Positions 31,863-41,642 are shown, numbered from the stretch's first letter. The stretch is 64,000 nucleotides of DNA from Nguyenibacter vanlangensis (GCF_038719015.1 NZ_CP152276.1:4295501-4359500), one strand, 5' to 3'. Notes: generated from the sequence alone by a model not told the origin. Translations and numbers: made by a program.

Positions 31863-33260
31863 GTGTCGCTCGGCGAACTGCTGCGCACGGCGACCTTCCG
31901 CCTGACATTGGCGGTCGTCGCCGCGATGATCGGCGCCGCGGCCCTGCAATTCTCGCTGGGCTACAGCCAGACCAAGACCTTCGAATTCCTCCGCTCCGAC
32001 ATGCTGCTGCACCGCGAGGCCGCGCTGCTCGAAGGCGAGAAGCCGCAGGATCTGGAACACAAGATCCGTGACCGCGCGACCGACGATCTGCGCGTGGTGA
32101 TCAACCAGGCCGCCCTGTTCGACGCGCAGCACCACTCCATCGCCGGCGACCTGCATAAATGGCCCGACGGGCTGGTGGCGGACGGCCATGTCCGCGAACT
32201 GACCGTCTGGCCGACCGAGGACGCGCCCTACGTGCTGCGCATCCTCGCCGTCCCGGTGGCGGGGGGGCGCATCCTGGTGCTGGCGCGCGGGCTGCACATG
32301 CTCGACGAATTGCGGCTGATGATGCGCCATTCCCTGCTGGTCTCCATCGTGCCGACCGTGCTCTTCGCGCTGATGACCGGCGTCGTGCTCAGCCACCGCG
32401 CCCTGGCCCGCGTCACTGTGATGCACGAGGCGATCGACCGGATCATGGACGGCGACCTGCATGAGCGCCTGCCGTCGGGGCGCGAGCGCGACGAGATGGA
32501 ACGCCTGGCCGGCAGCGTGAACCGCATGCTGGACCGGCTGGAACATCTGATGGACGAAATCCGCGATGTCGGAAACGACATCGCCCACGATCTGCGCACC
32601 CCGCTGGCCCGGGTGCGCGCCCGGCTGGACCGCGCGCAGGGCGGCACGCAGTCGGCCGACGCCCTGCGCGGGGTGGTGGCGCGCGCCATCGACGATCTCG
32701 ACCAGTGCTTCTCGATCATCACCGCCCTGCTGCGCATCGGCGAGATCGAGAACGCCCGCCGCCGGGTCGGATTCGCCGTCATCGACCTGCAGGAAATCGC
32801 CGCGGACATCGTCGATCTCTACGAACCGATCGCCGAGGCCAAGCAGATCCGCCTCGACCTGCTGTCGGGCAACGCGCCGGTCCCCGTCTATGGCGACCGC
32901 GACCTGCTGATCGAAGTCCTCGCCAACCTGATCGACAATGCCATCAAGTTCACCGATGCCGGGGGCGAGGTCTCGCTGTCCGTCATCCGCTACGGCGACG
33001 GCGCGCGGCTCGAGGTCGCCGATACCGGCATCGGCATCGCGCCCGAGGAACGCCAGGCGGTGATGAACCGCTTCTACCGCTCGGACAAAAGCCGCCACAT
33101 CCCCGGCAGCGGGCTGGGGCTCAGCCTGGTGTCCGCCATCCTGCGCCTGCACAACGCCGCCCTGACCATTTCGGATACGCGCAGGCGCGAATCGCGTCCC
33201 GGGGCGCTGTTCGGCATCGTCTTTCCGCCCGTTCCCACCCCCGCGCCGCCGCCGGCCTGA
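31863..33260 (+). CDS. Sensor histidine kinase, partner of the OmpR-type regulator
   Basis: A 465-residue membrane kinase with GTG start. Two membrane helices (about residues 13-33 and 154-176) enclose a periplasmic sensor of ~120 residues. A HAMP domain and the dimerisation/H-box follow, with phospho-acceptor H242 in GNDIAHDLRTPLAR. The ATP-binding domain has N-box NLIDNAIKF, G1 DTGIGI and G2 GSGLGLSL. All kinase motifs are intact. It lies 7 bp after its regulator. The signal is unknown; the adjoining efflux genes suggest an envelope or toxic-compound signal. Confidence 0.93.
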   Translation: MSLGELLRTATFRLTLAVVAAMIGAAALQFSLGYSQTKTFEFLRSDMLLHREAALLEGEKPQDLEHKIRDRATDDLRVVINQAALFDAQHHSIAGDLHKWPDGLVADGHVRELTVWPTEDAPYVLRILAVPVAGGRILVLARGLHMLDELRLMMRHSLLVSIVPTVLFALMTGVVLSHRALARVTVMHEAIDRIMDGDLHERLPSGRERDEMERLAGSVNRMLDRLEHLMDEIRDVGNDIAHDLRTPLARVRARLDRAQGGTQSADALRGVVARAIDDLDQCFSIITALLRIGEIENARRRVGFAVIDLQEIAADIVDLYEPIAEAKQIRLDLLSGNAPVPVYGDRDLLIEVLANLIDNAIKFTDAGGEVSLSVIRYGDGARLEVADTGIGIAPEERQAVMNRFYRSDKSRHIPGSGLGLSLVSAILRLHNAALTISDTRRRESRPGALFGIVFPPVPTPAPPPA

Positions 33261-33265
33261 ACGGC

Positions 33266-33292
33266 CCAGCCCGTCAGGCGCGGCCTGTGACG
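33266..33292 (+). terminator. Hairpin after the kinase gene, weak terminator candidate
   Basis: GCCCGTCA (33266-33273) pairs with TGACGGGC (33285-33292), extended inside by GGC/GCC. There is no U-tract. It is near the start of the 258-bp gap (33261-33518) before the RND gene; the rest of that gap shows no clear promoter, although 33323-33353 is locally AT-richer. Confidence 0.35.
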
Positions 33293-33518
33293 GGCCGCAC
33301 GGGCGTGCTATGCGCGTTTCGCCCAATCGAACATTCTAAACCGGAATTTCATTGGCGCACCGGGGTGACATGTTAACGAAGCCGCGAGACAGCCGGGGAG
33401 CGACGACAATGCATGCAGGCGGACAGCCGGATCGGACCGGGCGGGCCATGCGCGATCGCGGGATGCGGGGCATCGTCTCCTGTCCGGCCCATTCCCTTGC
33501 CCAGGACCTGACGCGCGC

Positions 33519-36500
33519 ATGAATTCCATCGTCGTCACCGCGCTCAAGCGGCCCTACACCTTCGTCGTCCTCTCGATCCTGATCGTGGTGTTCGGCTTCC
33601 GGGCCATCGTCCAGACCCCGACCGACGTGTTCCCCAGCATCAAGATCCCGGTGGTCGCCATCGTCTGGGGCTATACCGGCCTGATGCCCGAGGACATGTC
33701 GGGCCGCGTGATCTATTATTACGAACGCGCCCTGACCGCGACGGTCAACAATATCGAGCACATCGAAAGCCAGTCCTATTACGGGCGCGGCGTGGTCAAG
33801 GTCTTCTTCCAGCCGGGTACCGACACCTCGGTGGCGCAGACCCAGATCACCTCGGTGTCGCAGACCGTCATCAAGCAGATGCCCACCGGCATGACGCCGC
33901 CGCTGATCCTGACCTACAACGCGTCGTCGGTGCCGGTGCTCACGCTCCAGGTCTCGTCCGATTCGATGACCGCGTCGCAGATCTACGACATGTCCTCGAA
34001 CCTGATCCGCCCGGCGCTGGTCTCGGTCGCCGGCGCGGCCATTCCCAATCCCTATGGCGGCCAGCCCGGCAACATCATGGTCGATCTCGACCAGTCGAAG
34101 CTGCTGGCCCACGGTCTGTCGGCCACCGATGTCGGCAACGCGCTGGGGCGGCAGAACATCGTCCTGCCCGCGGGCGACCAGCAGATCGGCGCCTTCGACT
34201 TCATGGTGCAGACCAACGCCACCCCGCGCGAGATCGACACCTTCAACAGCATCCCGATCAAGCAGGTCGGCAATTCCGTGGTCTATCTGCGCGACGTCGC
34301 CTGGGTGCATTCCGGCGGCCCGCCGCAGACCAACATGGTGCTTGTCCGCGGCCACCAGGCGGTGCTGATCGTCATCATGAAAAGCGGCGACGCCTCGACG
34401 CTCAGCGTCGTGAGCGGGATCAAGGCGCTGCTGCCGTCCGTCATCGCCACCCTGCCGCAGGGCGTGCAGATCCATATCCTCAACGACGCCTCGATCTTCG
34501 TGAAGGACGCGATCCGCGACGTGGTCCAGGAAATGGGCACCGCCGCCCTGCTGACCAGCCTGGTGGTGCTGCTGTTCCTCGGCTCGTGGCGCTCGACGAT
34601 CATCATCGCCACCTCGATCCCGCTGGCCATGCTGTGCTCGGTCATCGGGCTGGGCTGGGCGGGCCAGACCATCAACGTCATGACCCTGGGCGGCCTGGCG
34701 CTGGCGGTCGGCATCCTGGTCGACGACGCCACCGTCATGATCGAAAATATCGACGCCCACCTGGAAATGGGCAAGGAACTGGAAACCGCGATCATCGACG
34801 CGGCCAACCAGATCGTCATCCCGACCTTCGTCTCCACCCTGTGCATCTGCATCGTGTGGATGCCGCTCTTCCAGTTGACCGGGGTCGCGGGCTGGCTGTT
34901 CATGCCGATGGCCGAGGCGATCATCTTCGCCATGATCGCGTCCTTCATCCTGTCGCGCACCCTGGTGCCGACCATGGCGAAATACCTGCTGGCGGCGCAG
35001 GTCGCGGCCCATGCCGACCCGCATGCCCACCACGCGCCGCGCGGTTTCTTCGGCCGCTTCCAGCGCGGGTTCGAGGCCCGGTTCACGGCCTTCCGCAACG
35101 GCTATCGCGACCTGCTGGCGCACCTGGTCGCCACCCGGGGGCGCTTCATCCCGGCCTTCCTGGGCGTCACGCTGGCGTCGATGGCGCTGCTGCTGTTCGT
35201 CGGCCAGGATTTCTTCCCCGAGATCAATTCCAACGCGCTGGCCATCCATATGCGTGCCCCCCTGGGCACCAAGCTGAACGAGTCCGGCAAGATCTCGATG
35301 CTGGTCAACGCGGAAATCCGCCGCCTGCTGCCCGGCCAGGTCGATGACATCGTCTCGAATTGCGGCCTGCCCTTCAGCGGCCTCAACCAGGCCTTCATCC
35401 CGACCCCCACGGTGGGCGCGCAGGATTGCGATCTGACGGTGACGCTCAAGCGCGAGGATTCGCCGGTCGCCGACTACCGCCAGATCCTGCGGCGCGGCCT
35501 GGCCGACCGTTTCCCCGGCACTCAGATCACCTTCATGCCCGCCGACCTGACGGCCAAGATCCTCAATTTCGGCCTGCCTTCGCCGATCGACGTGCAGGTG
35601 ACCGGCCGCGACCTGGCGGATAATTTCATCTTCGCCCAGCACCTCGCCGCGCGCCTGCGCCACGTGACCGGCATCGCCGACGTCTCGGTGCAGGAACCGA
35701 TGAACACCCCCACCCTGCGGGTGAATGCGCGGCGCAGCTACGCGCTGGGCACCGGCCTGACCGAGGCCGACATCGCCAACAACACGCTGGCGGTGCTGTC
35801 GGGCAGCGGCCAGGTCGCGCCGACCTACTGGCTCGACCCCAAGACCGGGGTGTCGCACCTGGTCGACATCCAGACGCCGCTGCAGTTCCTGCAGACCCTG
35901 AACGACCTGGAAACCATCCCGATCGACCGGGGCGACGGCAACCCGGCCAACGGCGCGCCGCAGATCCTGGGCGGCCTCAGCCAGCTCACGCAGACCGGCA
36001 CGGCGGGCGAGGTCGCGCACTACAACATCATGCCGGTGTTCGACATCTACGCCGCGAACGAAGGGCTGGACCTGGGCGCCGTCTCGCGAGAGGTCGCGCG
36101 CGTCGTCGACGCCGCCCGCCACGACCTGCCGCGCGGCTCCAGCCTGGTGGTGCGCGGCCAGGCCGTGACGATGACCGGCGCCTATTTCCAGCTCGGCGTC
36201 GGCCTCGCCATGTCGGTGCTGCTGGTCTATCTGATCATCGTCGTGAACTTCCAGTCCTGGCTGGACCCGTTCATCATCATCACCGCGCTGCCCGGCGCCC
36301 TGGCCGGCATTTCCTGGAGCCTGTTCGTCACGCACACGGCCCTGTCGGTGCCGGCCCTGACCGGCGCGATCATGTGCATGGGCACCGCCACGGCGAACTC
36401 GATCCTGGTGGTGGCCTTCGCCCGCGAACGGATGGACGTCCATGGCGACCCGATCCGCGCGGCGATCGAGGCCGGCTTCGAACGTATCCGGCCGGTGCTG

Positions 36501-36689
36501 ATGACCGCATCGGCCATGATCATCGGCATGCTGCCGATGTCGATCAGCAATTCGCAGAACGCGCCGCTCGGCCGCGCCGTCATGGGCGGGCTCGCGATCG
36601 CCACGGTCGCGACGCTGCTGTTCGTGCCCTGCGTCTTTGCGATGCTGCATTCCAGAAGACACCGTACCGCTGAAGGAGAACGTGCATGA
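33519..36689 (+). CDS. RND efflux inner membrane pump (HAE1/AcrB-like)
   Basis: A 1056-residue resistance-nodulation-division pump driven by proton flow. Two repeats each comprise a membrane helix, a large periplasmic loop and five further helices. The proton-relay aspartates of helix 4 are present in LVDDATVMIEN (D402, D403), the pattern of drug-exporting HAE1 pumps, not of metal pumps. The N terminus ALKRPYTFVVLSILIVVFG and segments PTDVFPSIKIPVV and VNFQSWLDPFIII fit. The length is typical. It is the first gene of a three-gene operon and its stop overlaps the adaptor start as ATGA. Substrate unknown. Confidence 0.94.
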   Translation: MNSIVVTALKRPYTFVVLSILIVVFGFRAIVQTPTDVFPSIKIPVVAIVWGYTGLMPEDMSGRVIYYYERALTATVNNIEHIESQSYYGRGVVKVFFQPGTDTSVAQTQITSVSQTVIKQMPTGMTPPLILTYNASSVPVLTLQVSSDSMTASQIYDMSSNLIRPALVSVAGAAIPNPYGGQPGNIMVDLDQSKLLAHGLSATDVGNALGRQNIVLPAGDQQIGAFDFMVQTNATPREIDTFNSIPIKQVGNSVVYLRDVAWVHSGGPPQTNMVLVRGHQAVLIVIMKSGDASTLSVVSGIKALLPSVIATLPQGVQIHILNDASIFVKDAIRDVVQEMGTAALLTSLVVLLFLGSWRSTIIIATSIPLAMLCSVIGLGWAGQTINVMTLGGLALAVGILVDDATVMIENIDAHLEMGKELETAIIDAANQIVIPTFVSTLCICIVWMPLFQLTGVAGWLFMPMAEAIIFAMIASFILSRTLVPTMAKYLLAAQVAAHADPHAHHAPRGFFGRFQRGFEARFTAFRNGYRDLLAHLVATRGRFIPAFLGVTLASMALLLFVGQDFFPEINSNALAIHMRAPLGTKLNESGKISMLVNAEIRRLLPGQVDDIVSNCGLPFSGLNQAFIPTPTVGAQDCDLTVTLKREDSPVADYRQILRRGLADRFPGTQITFMPADLTAKILNFGLPSPIDVQVTGRDLADNFIFAQHLAARLRHVTGIADVSVQEPMNTPTLRVNARRSYALGTGLTEADIANNTLAVLSGSGQVAPTYWLDPKTGVSHLVDIQTPLQFLQTLNDLETIPIDRGDGNPANGAPQILGGLSQLTQTGTAGEVAHYNIMPVFDIYAANEGLDLGAVSREVARVVDAARHDLPRGSSLVVRGQAVTMTGAYFQLGVGLAMSVLLVYLIIVVNFQSWLDPFIIITALPGALAGISWSLFVTHTALSVPALTGAIMCMGTATANSILVVAFARERMDVHGDPIRAAIEAGFERIRPVLMTASAMIIGMLPMSISNSQNAPLGRAVMGGLAIATVATLLFVPCVFAMLHSRRHRTAEGERA

Positions 36690-37969
36690 GCGGCGTGGAA
36701 CAGGTCTCCAGGCGCGGTGCGTCCGGCCGCGGCAGGCTGCTGGCCGGCGCCGGCGCCGTCATCGGGCTGGTCGTCGTCGTTGGCGGCATCATCCAGCGGC
36801 AGGCGCATTTCAGCACGCTGCGGCAGCAGACGGCCGACGCCGCCATCCCCCGGGTGCAGCTCATCGCGCCGTCCCATGGGCCCAGCACCCGCACGCTGGA
36901 CCTGCCGGGCAACATCGCCGCCTGGTACCAGGCGCCGATCTACGCCCAGGTCTCGGGCTACGTGCATATGTGGTACAAGGACATCGGCGCCCGGGTGAAG
37001 ACCGGCGACGTGCTCGCCACCATCGACACGCCGGGGCTGGACGCGCAATACGCGGCCTCGAAGGCGAATTTCGACGTGGCGATGGCGCGCTACAAGCTGG
37101 CGCAGATCACCGCCCATCGCTGGAAGGCGCTGCAGGGCACCCAGGCCGTCTCGCAGCAGGAAGTCGACGTCCAGGCCGCAAACGCCGAAGCCGAACAGGC
37201 GCAGGTCGAAGCCGCGCGCCACGACGTGTCGCGCTACGCGGCGCTGATCGGCTTCAAGCAGATCGTCGCCCCCTTCGACGGCGTGGTGACGTCGCGCCTG
37301 GCCGATGTCGGCGACTATGTGAATGCCGGCGGCGGCGACGTCTCCTCGCACGGCACCGCGACCGAACTGTTCAGCGTGGCCGACGTGCACCGCATGCGCA
37401 TCTTCGTCGCCATCCCGCAGGATTACGCGGACATTATCAGCCCCAAGCTGACGGCCGACGTCACGGTCCCGCAACATCCCGACCGGGTCTTCAAGGCGTC
37501 GTTCCTCGCCACCGCAAGCGCGTTCAATGCCTCGACCCGTACGGTGACGACCGAACTGACGGTCGATAACAGCAAGGGCGAATTGTGGCCCGACTCCTAC
37601 GCCACCGTCCATTTCCGCGCCCCGGGCGACCCCGGCATGCTGATCCTGCCCGAGGGCGCGCTGATCTTCCGTGCCCAGGGCATGCAGGTGGCCCTGGTCG
37701 ACGACAATAACCGCATCCGGCTGCACAACGTCACGGTCGGCACCAACCTGGGCACCATGGTGCAGATCCTCGGCGGGCTGAAGCCGACCGACCGGGTGGT
37801 CAACAACCCCTCGGCCGGCCTGCTGGACGGGCAGGAAGTCCGGATCGTCGACTCCACGCCGGGCTACAACGCGCCGTCCGGCGCCGCCCCGGCCGTCGCG
37901 CACGATGCGGACACCAGGGCCATGCCGATCGACAATGCCGGCACGGAGGAGGCAGGGGCCCGTCAATGA
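36686..37969 (+). CDS. RND efflux periplasmic adaptor (membrane fusion protein)
   Basis: A 427-residue HlyD/AcrA-family adaptor. An N-terminal anchor (about residues 18-37) is followed by the lipoyl half-motif YAQVSGYVHMWYKDIGARVK and TGDVLATIDTP. Next come an alpha-hairpin coiled coil (about 115-180), the second lipoyl half near FKQIVAPFDGVVTSRLADVG, a beta-barrel domain and the membrane-proximal domain. It links the pump to the outer membrane channel. It overlaps both neighbours by ATGA, showing tight co-translation. Confidence 0.94.
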   Translation: MSGVEQVSRRGASGRGRLLAGAGAVIGLVVVVGGIIQRQAHFSTLRQQTADAAIPRVQLIAPSHGPSTRTLDLPGNIAAWYQAPIYAQVSGYVHMWYKDIGARVKTGDVLATIDTPGLDAQYAASKANFDVAMARYKLAQITAHRWKALQGTQAVSQQEVDVQAANAEAEQAQVEAARHDVSRYAALIGFKQIVAPFDGVVTSRLADVGDYVNAGGGDVSSHGTATELFSVADVHRMRIFVAIPQDYADIISPKLTADVTVPQHPDRVFKASFLATASAFNASTRTVTTELTVDNSKGELWPDSYATVHFRAPGDPGMLILPEGALIFRAQGMQVALVDDNNRIRLHNVTVGTNLGTMVQILGGLKPTDRVVNNPSAGLLDGQEVRIVDSTPGYNAPSGAAPAVAHDADTRAMPIDNAGTEEAGARQ

Positions 37970-39585
37970 CCATCTCCAGGCCCCCCCGCTCAAGGCGTCT
38001 CCGTTCCGCCCCGCTCGCCGGCGGCCTCGCGCTGCTCACCGGGCTCGCCTCCTGCGACATGGCGCCCGCGTACCATCCGGCCAAGTTCGCCTTTCCCGAC
38101 AATTGGCAGGGACAGGGGATCATGCGCTACGGCACGCCGCAGGACGGCGCGCTGCGCGGCGACTGGTGGACCCTGTTCAACGATCCGCTGCTCGACAGGC
38201 TGGAAGAACAGGCCAACCGCGCCAATCCCGATCTCCAGGCGGCGGCCGAAACCTTCACCCAGGCCCGCGACATGGCGGCCGAGGCCGAGGCCGGCCTCTA
38301 CCCGCAGGTCAGCGCCTTCGCCGGCGCCGCGAAATACAAATCCTCGCAGCACCGGCTGTGGCGCGGCCATGGCTCCAGCGGCCCCGAATACATGTCGTCC
38401 GAGCAATATTACGGCACGGCGACGTGGGAACCCGATTTCTGGTCGAAGATCCGCAACCAGACCCGCATGAGCCAGCAGCGCGCGCAGCAGAGCGCCGCGG
38501 ACTACGCGCTGGCGCGCCTCAGCATCGATGCCGAGCTGGCATCAAGCTACATCTTGCTGCGCGGCCTCGACGCGCAGGACGCGGTCTATCGCGACTCGAT
38601 CCGCACCTACGGGCTGGCGGTGCAGATCACCCGCATGCGCCAGGCCGGCGCGATCGCCGCGGGCCTCGACGTCTCGCGCGCCCAGAACCAGCTCTATGCC
38701 ACCCAGGCGCAGGAAACCGACCTGCAGGCCCGCCGCGCGGTGCTGGAACACGCCATCGCCGTGCTGGTCAACGCGGCGCCGGCCGCCTTCCATATCCAGC
38801 CCGAGCAGGCCCTGCATTTCCCCGAGGTCGCGGTGCCGCTCCTGCTGCCCTCGGCGCTGCTGGAACGCCGTCCCGACGTGGCGGCGGCCGAGCGCGAGAT
38901 GGCGCAGGCCAACCGCGCGATCGGCGTCTCGCGGGCGGCCTTCTATCCCGACATCTCGGTCAACGCCATGACCGGCTTCATGGATAACGGCTTCACCCTC
39001 GCCGACCTGACCAACAGCATGTATTCCTACGCCGTCCAGGCGGCGATGCCGCTGTTCCAGGGCGGGCTGCGCCGGGCCGAATTGCAGCGCACCTGGTCCC
39101 AATACCGCCAGGCCGAGGACACATACCGCGCCACCGTCCTGGGCGCCTTCCAGGATGTCGAGGACGGGCTGACCCTGACCAACCAGCTCCGGACCGAGCA
39201 GGCACAGCAGGAAGCGGCGGTGACCGCCGCGATGCGCACCCAGAACATGACCATGACGCTCTATACCGGCGGGCTGACCAATTATCTCGACGTCGTGGTG
39301 GCCCAGATCGCCGCCCTGACCGCCCGCATCGACGAGGTCCAGGTCGAGACACGGCGCTTCCAGGCCACGGTCTCGCTGATCCGCGCCCTGGGCGGCGGCT
39401 GGTCGCGGGCGCAGATCCTCGACGCCAAGGCGATCCGCCCGTTCGGCCCCCTGCAATATGAAGGGCTGCGCGTGCCCAAGGAGGCCGGGGGCATCGCCGT
39501 CGGCACCAGCCCGGCGCTGCGCGACCTGACCGGGCCGGGGCTGACGGCGGGCTCGGCGGCAGGGTTGACAACCCCGGCCCGTTAG
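37966..39585 (+). CDS. RND efflux outer membrane channel lipoprotein (NodT family)
   Basis: A 539-residue TolC-like channel of the NodT family. It has a lipoprotein signal (lipobox LASC, C30), then two structural repeats of long helices and beta strands, seen as WWTLFNDPLLDRLEEQANRA near the start and ALLERRPDVAAAEREMAQAN in the middle. It would complete the tripartite pump. The C-terminal ~60 residues after LGGGWSR are an unusual extension. Only 109 bp separate its stop from rplK, an uncommon neighbour for that gene. Confidence 0.93.
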   Translation: MTISRPPRSRRLRSAPLAGGLALLTGLASCDMAPAYHPAKFAFPDNWQGQGIMRYGTPQDGALRGDWWTLFNDPLLDRLEEQANRANPDLQAAAETFTQARDMAAEAEAGLYPQVSAFAGAAKYKSSQHRLWRGHGSSGPEYMSSEQYYGTATWEPDFWSKIRNQTRMSQQRAQQSAADYALARLSIDAELASSYILLRGLDAQDAVYRDSIRTYGLAVQITRMRQAGAIAAGLDVSRAQNQLYATQAQETDLQARRAVLEHAIAVLVNAAPAAFHIQPEQALHFPEVAVPLLLPSALLERRPDVAAAEREMAQANRAIGVSRAAFYPDISVNAMTGFMDNGFTLADLTNSMYSYAVQAAMPLFQGGLRRAELQRTWSQYRQAEDTYRATVLGAFQDVEDGLTLTNQLRTEQAQQEAAVTAAMRTQNMTMTLYTGGLTNYLDVVVAQIAALTARIDEVQVETRRFQATVSLIRALGGGWSRAQILDAKAIRPFGPLQYEGLRVPKEAGGIAVGTSPALRDLTGPGLTAGSAAGLTTPAR

Positions 39586-39694
39586 GGCTAGGGAGCCGCC
39601 TCTTACGGAACGCGGGAGACCGCGCCGGCCGCCTTGCGCGGCGGGCGCGGCCGCATGAACCGCGGTCCGGGTGAAACAGTCAGGAGCCCCGGAT
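39586..39694 (+). other. Leader region of the rplK operon
   Basis: The 109-bp gap before rplK is GC-rich with several short self-complementary GC blocks (for example GCGCCGGCCGCC against GCGGCGGGCGC at about 39625-39650). It ends in AGGAG at 39682-39686, the rplK ribosome site. I do not see a clear promoter, so rplK is either read through from the efflux operon or starts from a promoter inside the upstream gene. Confidence 0.35.
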
Positions 39695-40129
39695 ATGGCC
39701 AAGAAAATCGTTGGCTACATCAAGCTGCAAATTCCCGCCGGCAAGGCGAATCCGTCCCCGCCGGTCGGCCCGGCGCTGGGTCAGCGCGGCCTGAACATCA
39801 TGCAGTTCTGCAAGGAGTTCAACGCCAAGACCCAGGGTCTCGAGCCCGGCATGCCGATTCCGGTCGTCATCACCGCGTTCGCCGACCGCACCTTCACCTT
39901 CATCACCAAGACCCCGCCGAACACCTACTTCCTCATGAAGGCCGCCAACATCAAGAAGGGCAGCTCGACGGTCGGCAAGTCCGCCGCGGTCGGCAGCGTG
40001 ACGATGGCGCAGCTCCGCGAGATCGCCGAGCAGAAGAAGCAGGACATGAATGCCAACGACCTGGACGGCGCCGTGCGTATGCTGGTCGGCTCCGCCCGCT
40101 CGATGGGCCTTACGGTGGTGGAGGGCTGA
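39695..40129 (+). CDS. rplK: 50S ribosomal protein L11
   Basis: 144 residues. L11 binds the GTPase-associated centre of 23S rRNA together with L10/L12 and is needed for RelA activation. The N-terminal [19 protein letters not shown] and C-terminal [13 protein letters not shown] signatures are intact. The ATG at 39695 has AGGAG upstream; an in-frame ATG at 39671 is less likely. It is followed after 4 bp by rplA. The usual upstream partner nusG is absent here. Confidence 0.98.
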   Translation: MAKKIVGYIKLQIPAGKANPSPPVGPALGQRGLNIMQFCKEFNAKTQGLEPGMPIPVVITAFADRTFTFITKTPPNTYFLMKAANIKKGSSTVGKSAAVGSVTMAQLREIAEQKKQDMNANDLDGAVRMLVGSARSMGLTVVEG

Positions 40130-40133
40130 TCCC

Positions 40134-40829
40134 ATGGCGAAGAATAAGCGTCTGGCCGCCGCGGCGGCCCAGGTTGACCGCAACAAGCAATATGGCCTGG
40201 ACGAGGCGATCGGCCTGGTCAAGCAGACCGCGTCGGCCAAGTTCGACGAAACGATCGAGATCTCGCTGAATCTCGGCATCGACCCGCGCCATGCCGACCA
40301 GATGGTCCGCGGCCTGCTCTCGCTGCCGAACGGCACGGGCAAGACCCTGCGCGTCGGCGTGTTCGCCCGCGGCGCGAAGGCCGAGGAAGCGCTGGCCGCC
40401 GGTGCCGACTTGGTCGGCGCCGAAGACCTGGCCGAGAAGGTGCAGGCCGGCGAGATCGCGTTCGACCGTTGCATCGCGACCCCGGACATGATGGCCCTGG
40501 TCGGCCGCCTGGGTAAGATCCTGGGTCCGCGCGGCCTGATGCCGAACCCCAAGCTGGGCACGGTGACCATGGACGTGAAGGGCGCCGTCACGGCGGCCAA
40601 GTCCGGCCAGGTCGAATACCGCGCCGAGAAGGCCGGCATCATCCATGCCGGCATCGGCAAGGCGTCCTTCGACGGCGAGAAGCTGGCCGAGAACATCCGC
40701 GCCTTCGTCGACGCGGTGCAGAAGGCCAAGCCGTCGGGCGCCAAGGGCACCTATCTGCGCAAGGCTGCCCTGTCCTCGACGATGGGGCCGGGCATCCGCG
40801 TCGACGTGTCCGCCTTCTCGGCGGGCTGA
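40134..40829 (+). CDS. rplA: 50S ribosomal protein L1
   Basis: 231 residues. L1 forms the mobile stalk at the E site and in many bacteria represses its own rplKA message. The conserved blocks [35 protein letters not shown] and [20 protein letters not shown] are present. The 287-bp stretch after its stop holds the L10-operon leader rather than a gene. Confidence 0.98.
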   Translation: MAKNKRLAAAAAQVDRNKQYGLDEAIGLVKQTASAKFDETIEISLNLGIDPRHADQMVRGLLSLPNGTGKTLRVGVFARGAKAEEALAAGADLVGAEDLAEKVQAGEIAFDRCIATPDMMALVGRLGKILGPRGLMPNPKLGTVTMDVKGAVTAAKSGQVEYRAEKAGIIHAGIGKASFDGEKLAENIRAFVDAVQKAKPSGAKGTYLRKAALSSTMGPGIRVDVSAFSAG

Positions 40830-41032
40830 TCGCGCATCAGATGACGCGGTGCCCCCGGGCGCCGCGGACAGGAGGCAGGCGCCAGCGCGCCTGGTCTTCC
40901 GAACCTGTCCATGACCGGATGTGGCGCAAGCCTTGATGGACCCTCGGGGCCGCACACGGAAGACGGGGATTGCCGGATCGGGGCGGTCGCGCCGCCCGCA
41001 CTGGTTGTTCCGTTGCACAGGACAGGCGAACC

Positions 41033-41100
41033 GGAGAGGGCGCCCCAGGGCGCGCTCTCCTAGGGTAAACCCGACCTGACAGGTTCATGCCTGGCAGGTC
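41033..41100 (+). promoter_or_regulatory. Structured rplJL leader, probable L10-L12 binding region
   Basis: Two hairpins precede rplJ. GGAGAGGGCGCC (41033-41044) pairs with GGCGCGCTCTCC (41049-41060) with one mismatch around a four-base loop. GACCTG (41073-41078) pairs with CAGGTC (41095-41100). In many bacteria the L10-L12 complex binds the rplJ leader to repress translation; the position fits, but a kink-turn match to that leader class was not verified. The remainder of the 40830-41032 gap has no other clear feature. Confidence 0.5.
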
Positions 41101-41116
41101 ACGACGGAGACGGGAA

Positions 41117-41635
41117 TTGGACCGTACGGAGAAGCGGGAGTTTGTTGCCTCCCTCGCGGCCGTGTTCGCCGAGACGTCCATGGTCGTCGTCACCCGCAAT
41201 GACGGGCTGACGGTCGCCGATGCGACGGAACTGCGGCGGCGCGTGCGCGCGGCAGGAGCGACTTACAAGGTCGCGAAGAACCGGCTGGCCAACCTCGCCC
41301 TGGCAGGGACCCGATTCGAAGGCATCTCGCCGCTGCTGAAGGGGCCGACCGCATTGTCGTGGTCGGTCGACCCGGTGGCCGTGGCCAAGGTGCTTGTCGA
41401 GTTCGCCAAGACCAACGAAAAGCTCGTTCTGCTCGGTGGAGCGCTCGGCACCCAGACATTGAATGTCGATGGGGTCAAGGCGCTGGCCGAGCTTCCGTCC
41501 CTGGACACGCTCCGGGCGCAGCTGGTGGGGCTCATCTCCACGCCGGCCACGCGCATCGCGGGCGTCCTCCAGGCGCCGGGCGGACAGCTTGCGCGGGTTT
41601 TCGGGGCCTACGCCAAGAAGGACGAGGCTGCCTGA
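41117..41635 (+). CDS. rplJ: 50S ribosomal protein L10
   Basis: 172 residues from a TTG start. L10 forms the base of the L12 stalk; the C-terminal helix (about residues 130-165) binds L12 dimers. The alphaproteobacterial N terminus [16 protein letters not shown] begins directly after the TTG, and GGAG lies 7 bp upstream of it, which is why I prefer TTG 41117 over the in-frame ATG at 41087. The 41087 ATG would add an unusual RSRRRRE stretch and lies inside the leader hairpin. A rare start codon may help keep expression under leader control. Confidence 0.95.
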   Translation: MDRTEKREFVASLAAVFAETSMVVVTRNDGLTVADATELRRRVRAAGATYKVAKNRLANLALAGTRFEGISPLLKGPTALSWSVDPVAVAKVLVEFAKTNEKLVLLGGALGTQTLNVDGVKALAELPSLDTLRAQLVGLISTPATRIAGVLQAPGGQLARVFGAYAKKDEAA

Positions 41636-41642
41636 GCCAATG

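Noticed and set aside
33336..36662. 1108-codon open frame antisense to the RND pump gene
   Set aside because: The plus strand encodes a full RND pump with all motifs. Long antisense frames are common in GC-rich DNA because stop codons are AT-rich; the antisense product is low-complexity His/Asp/Arg-rich.
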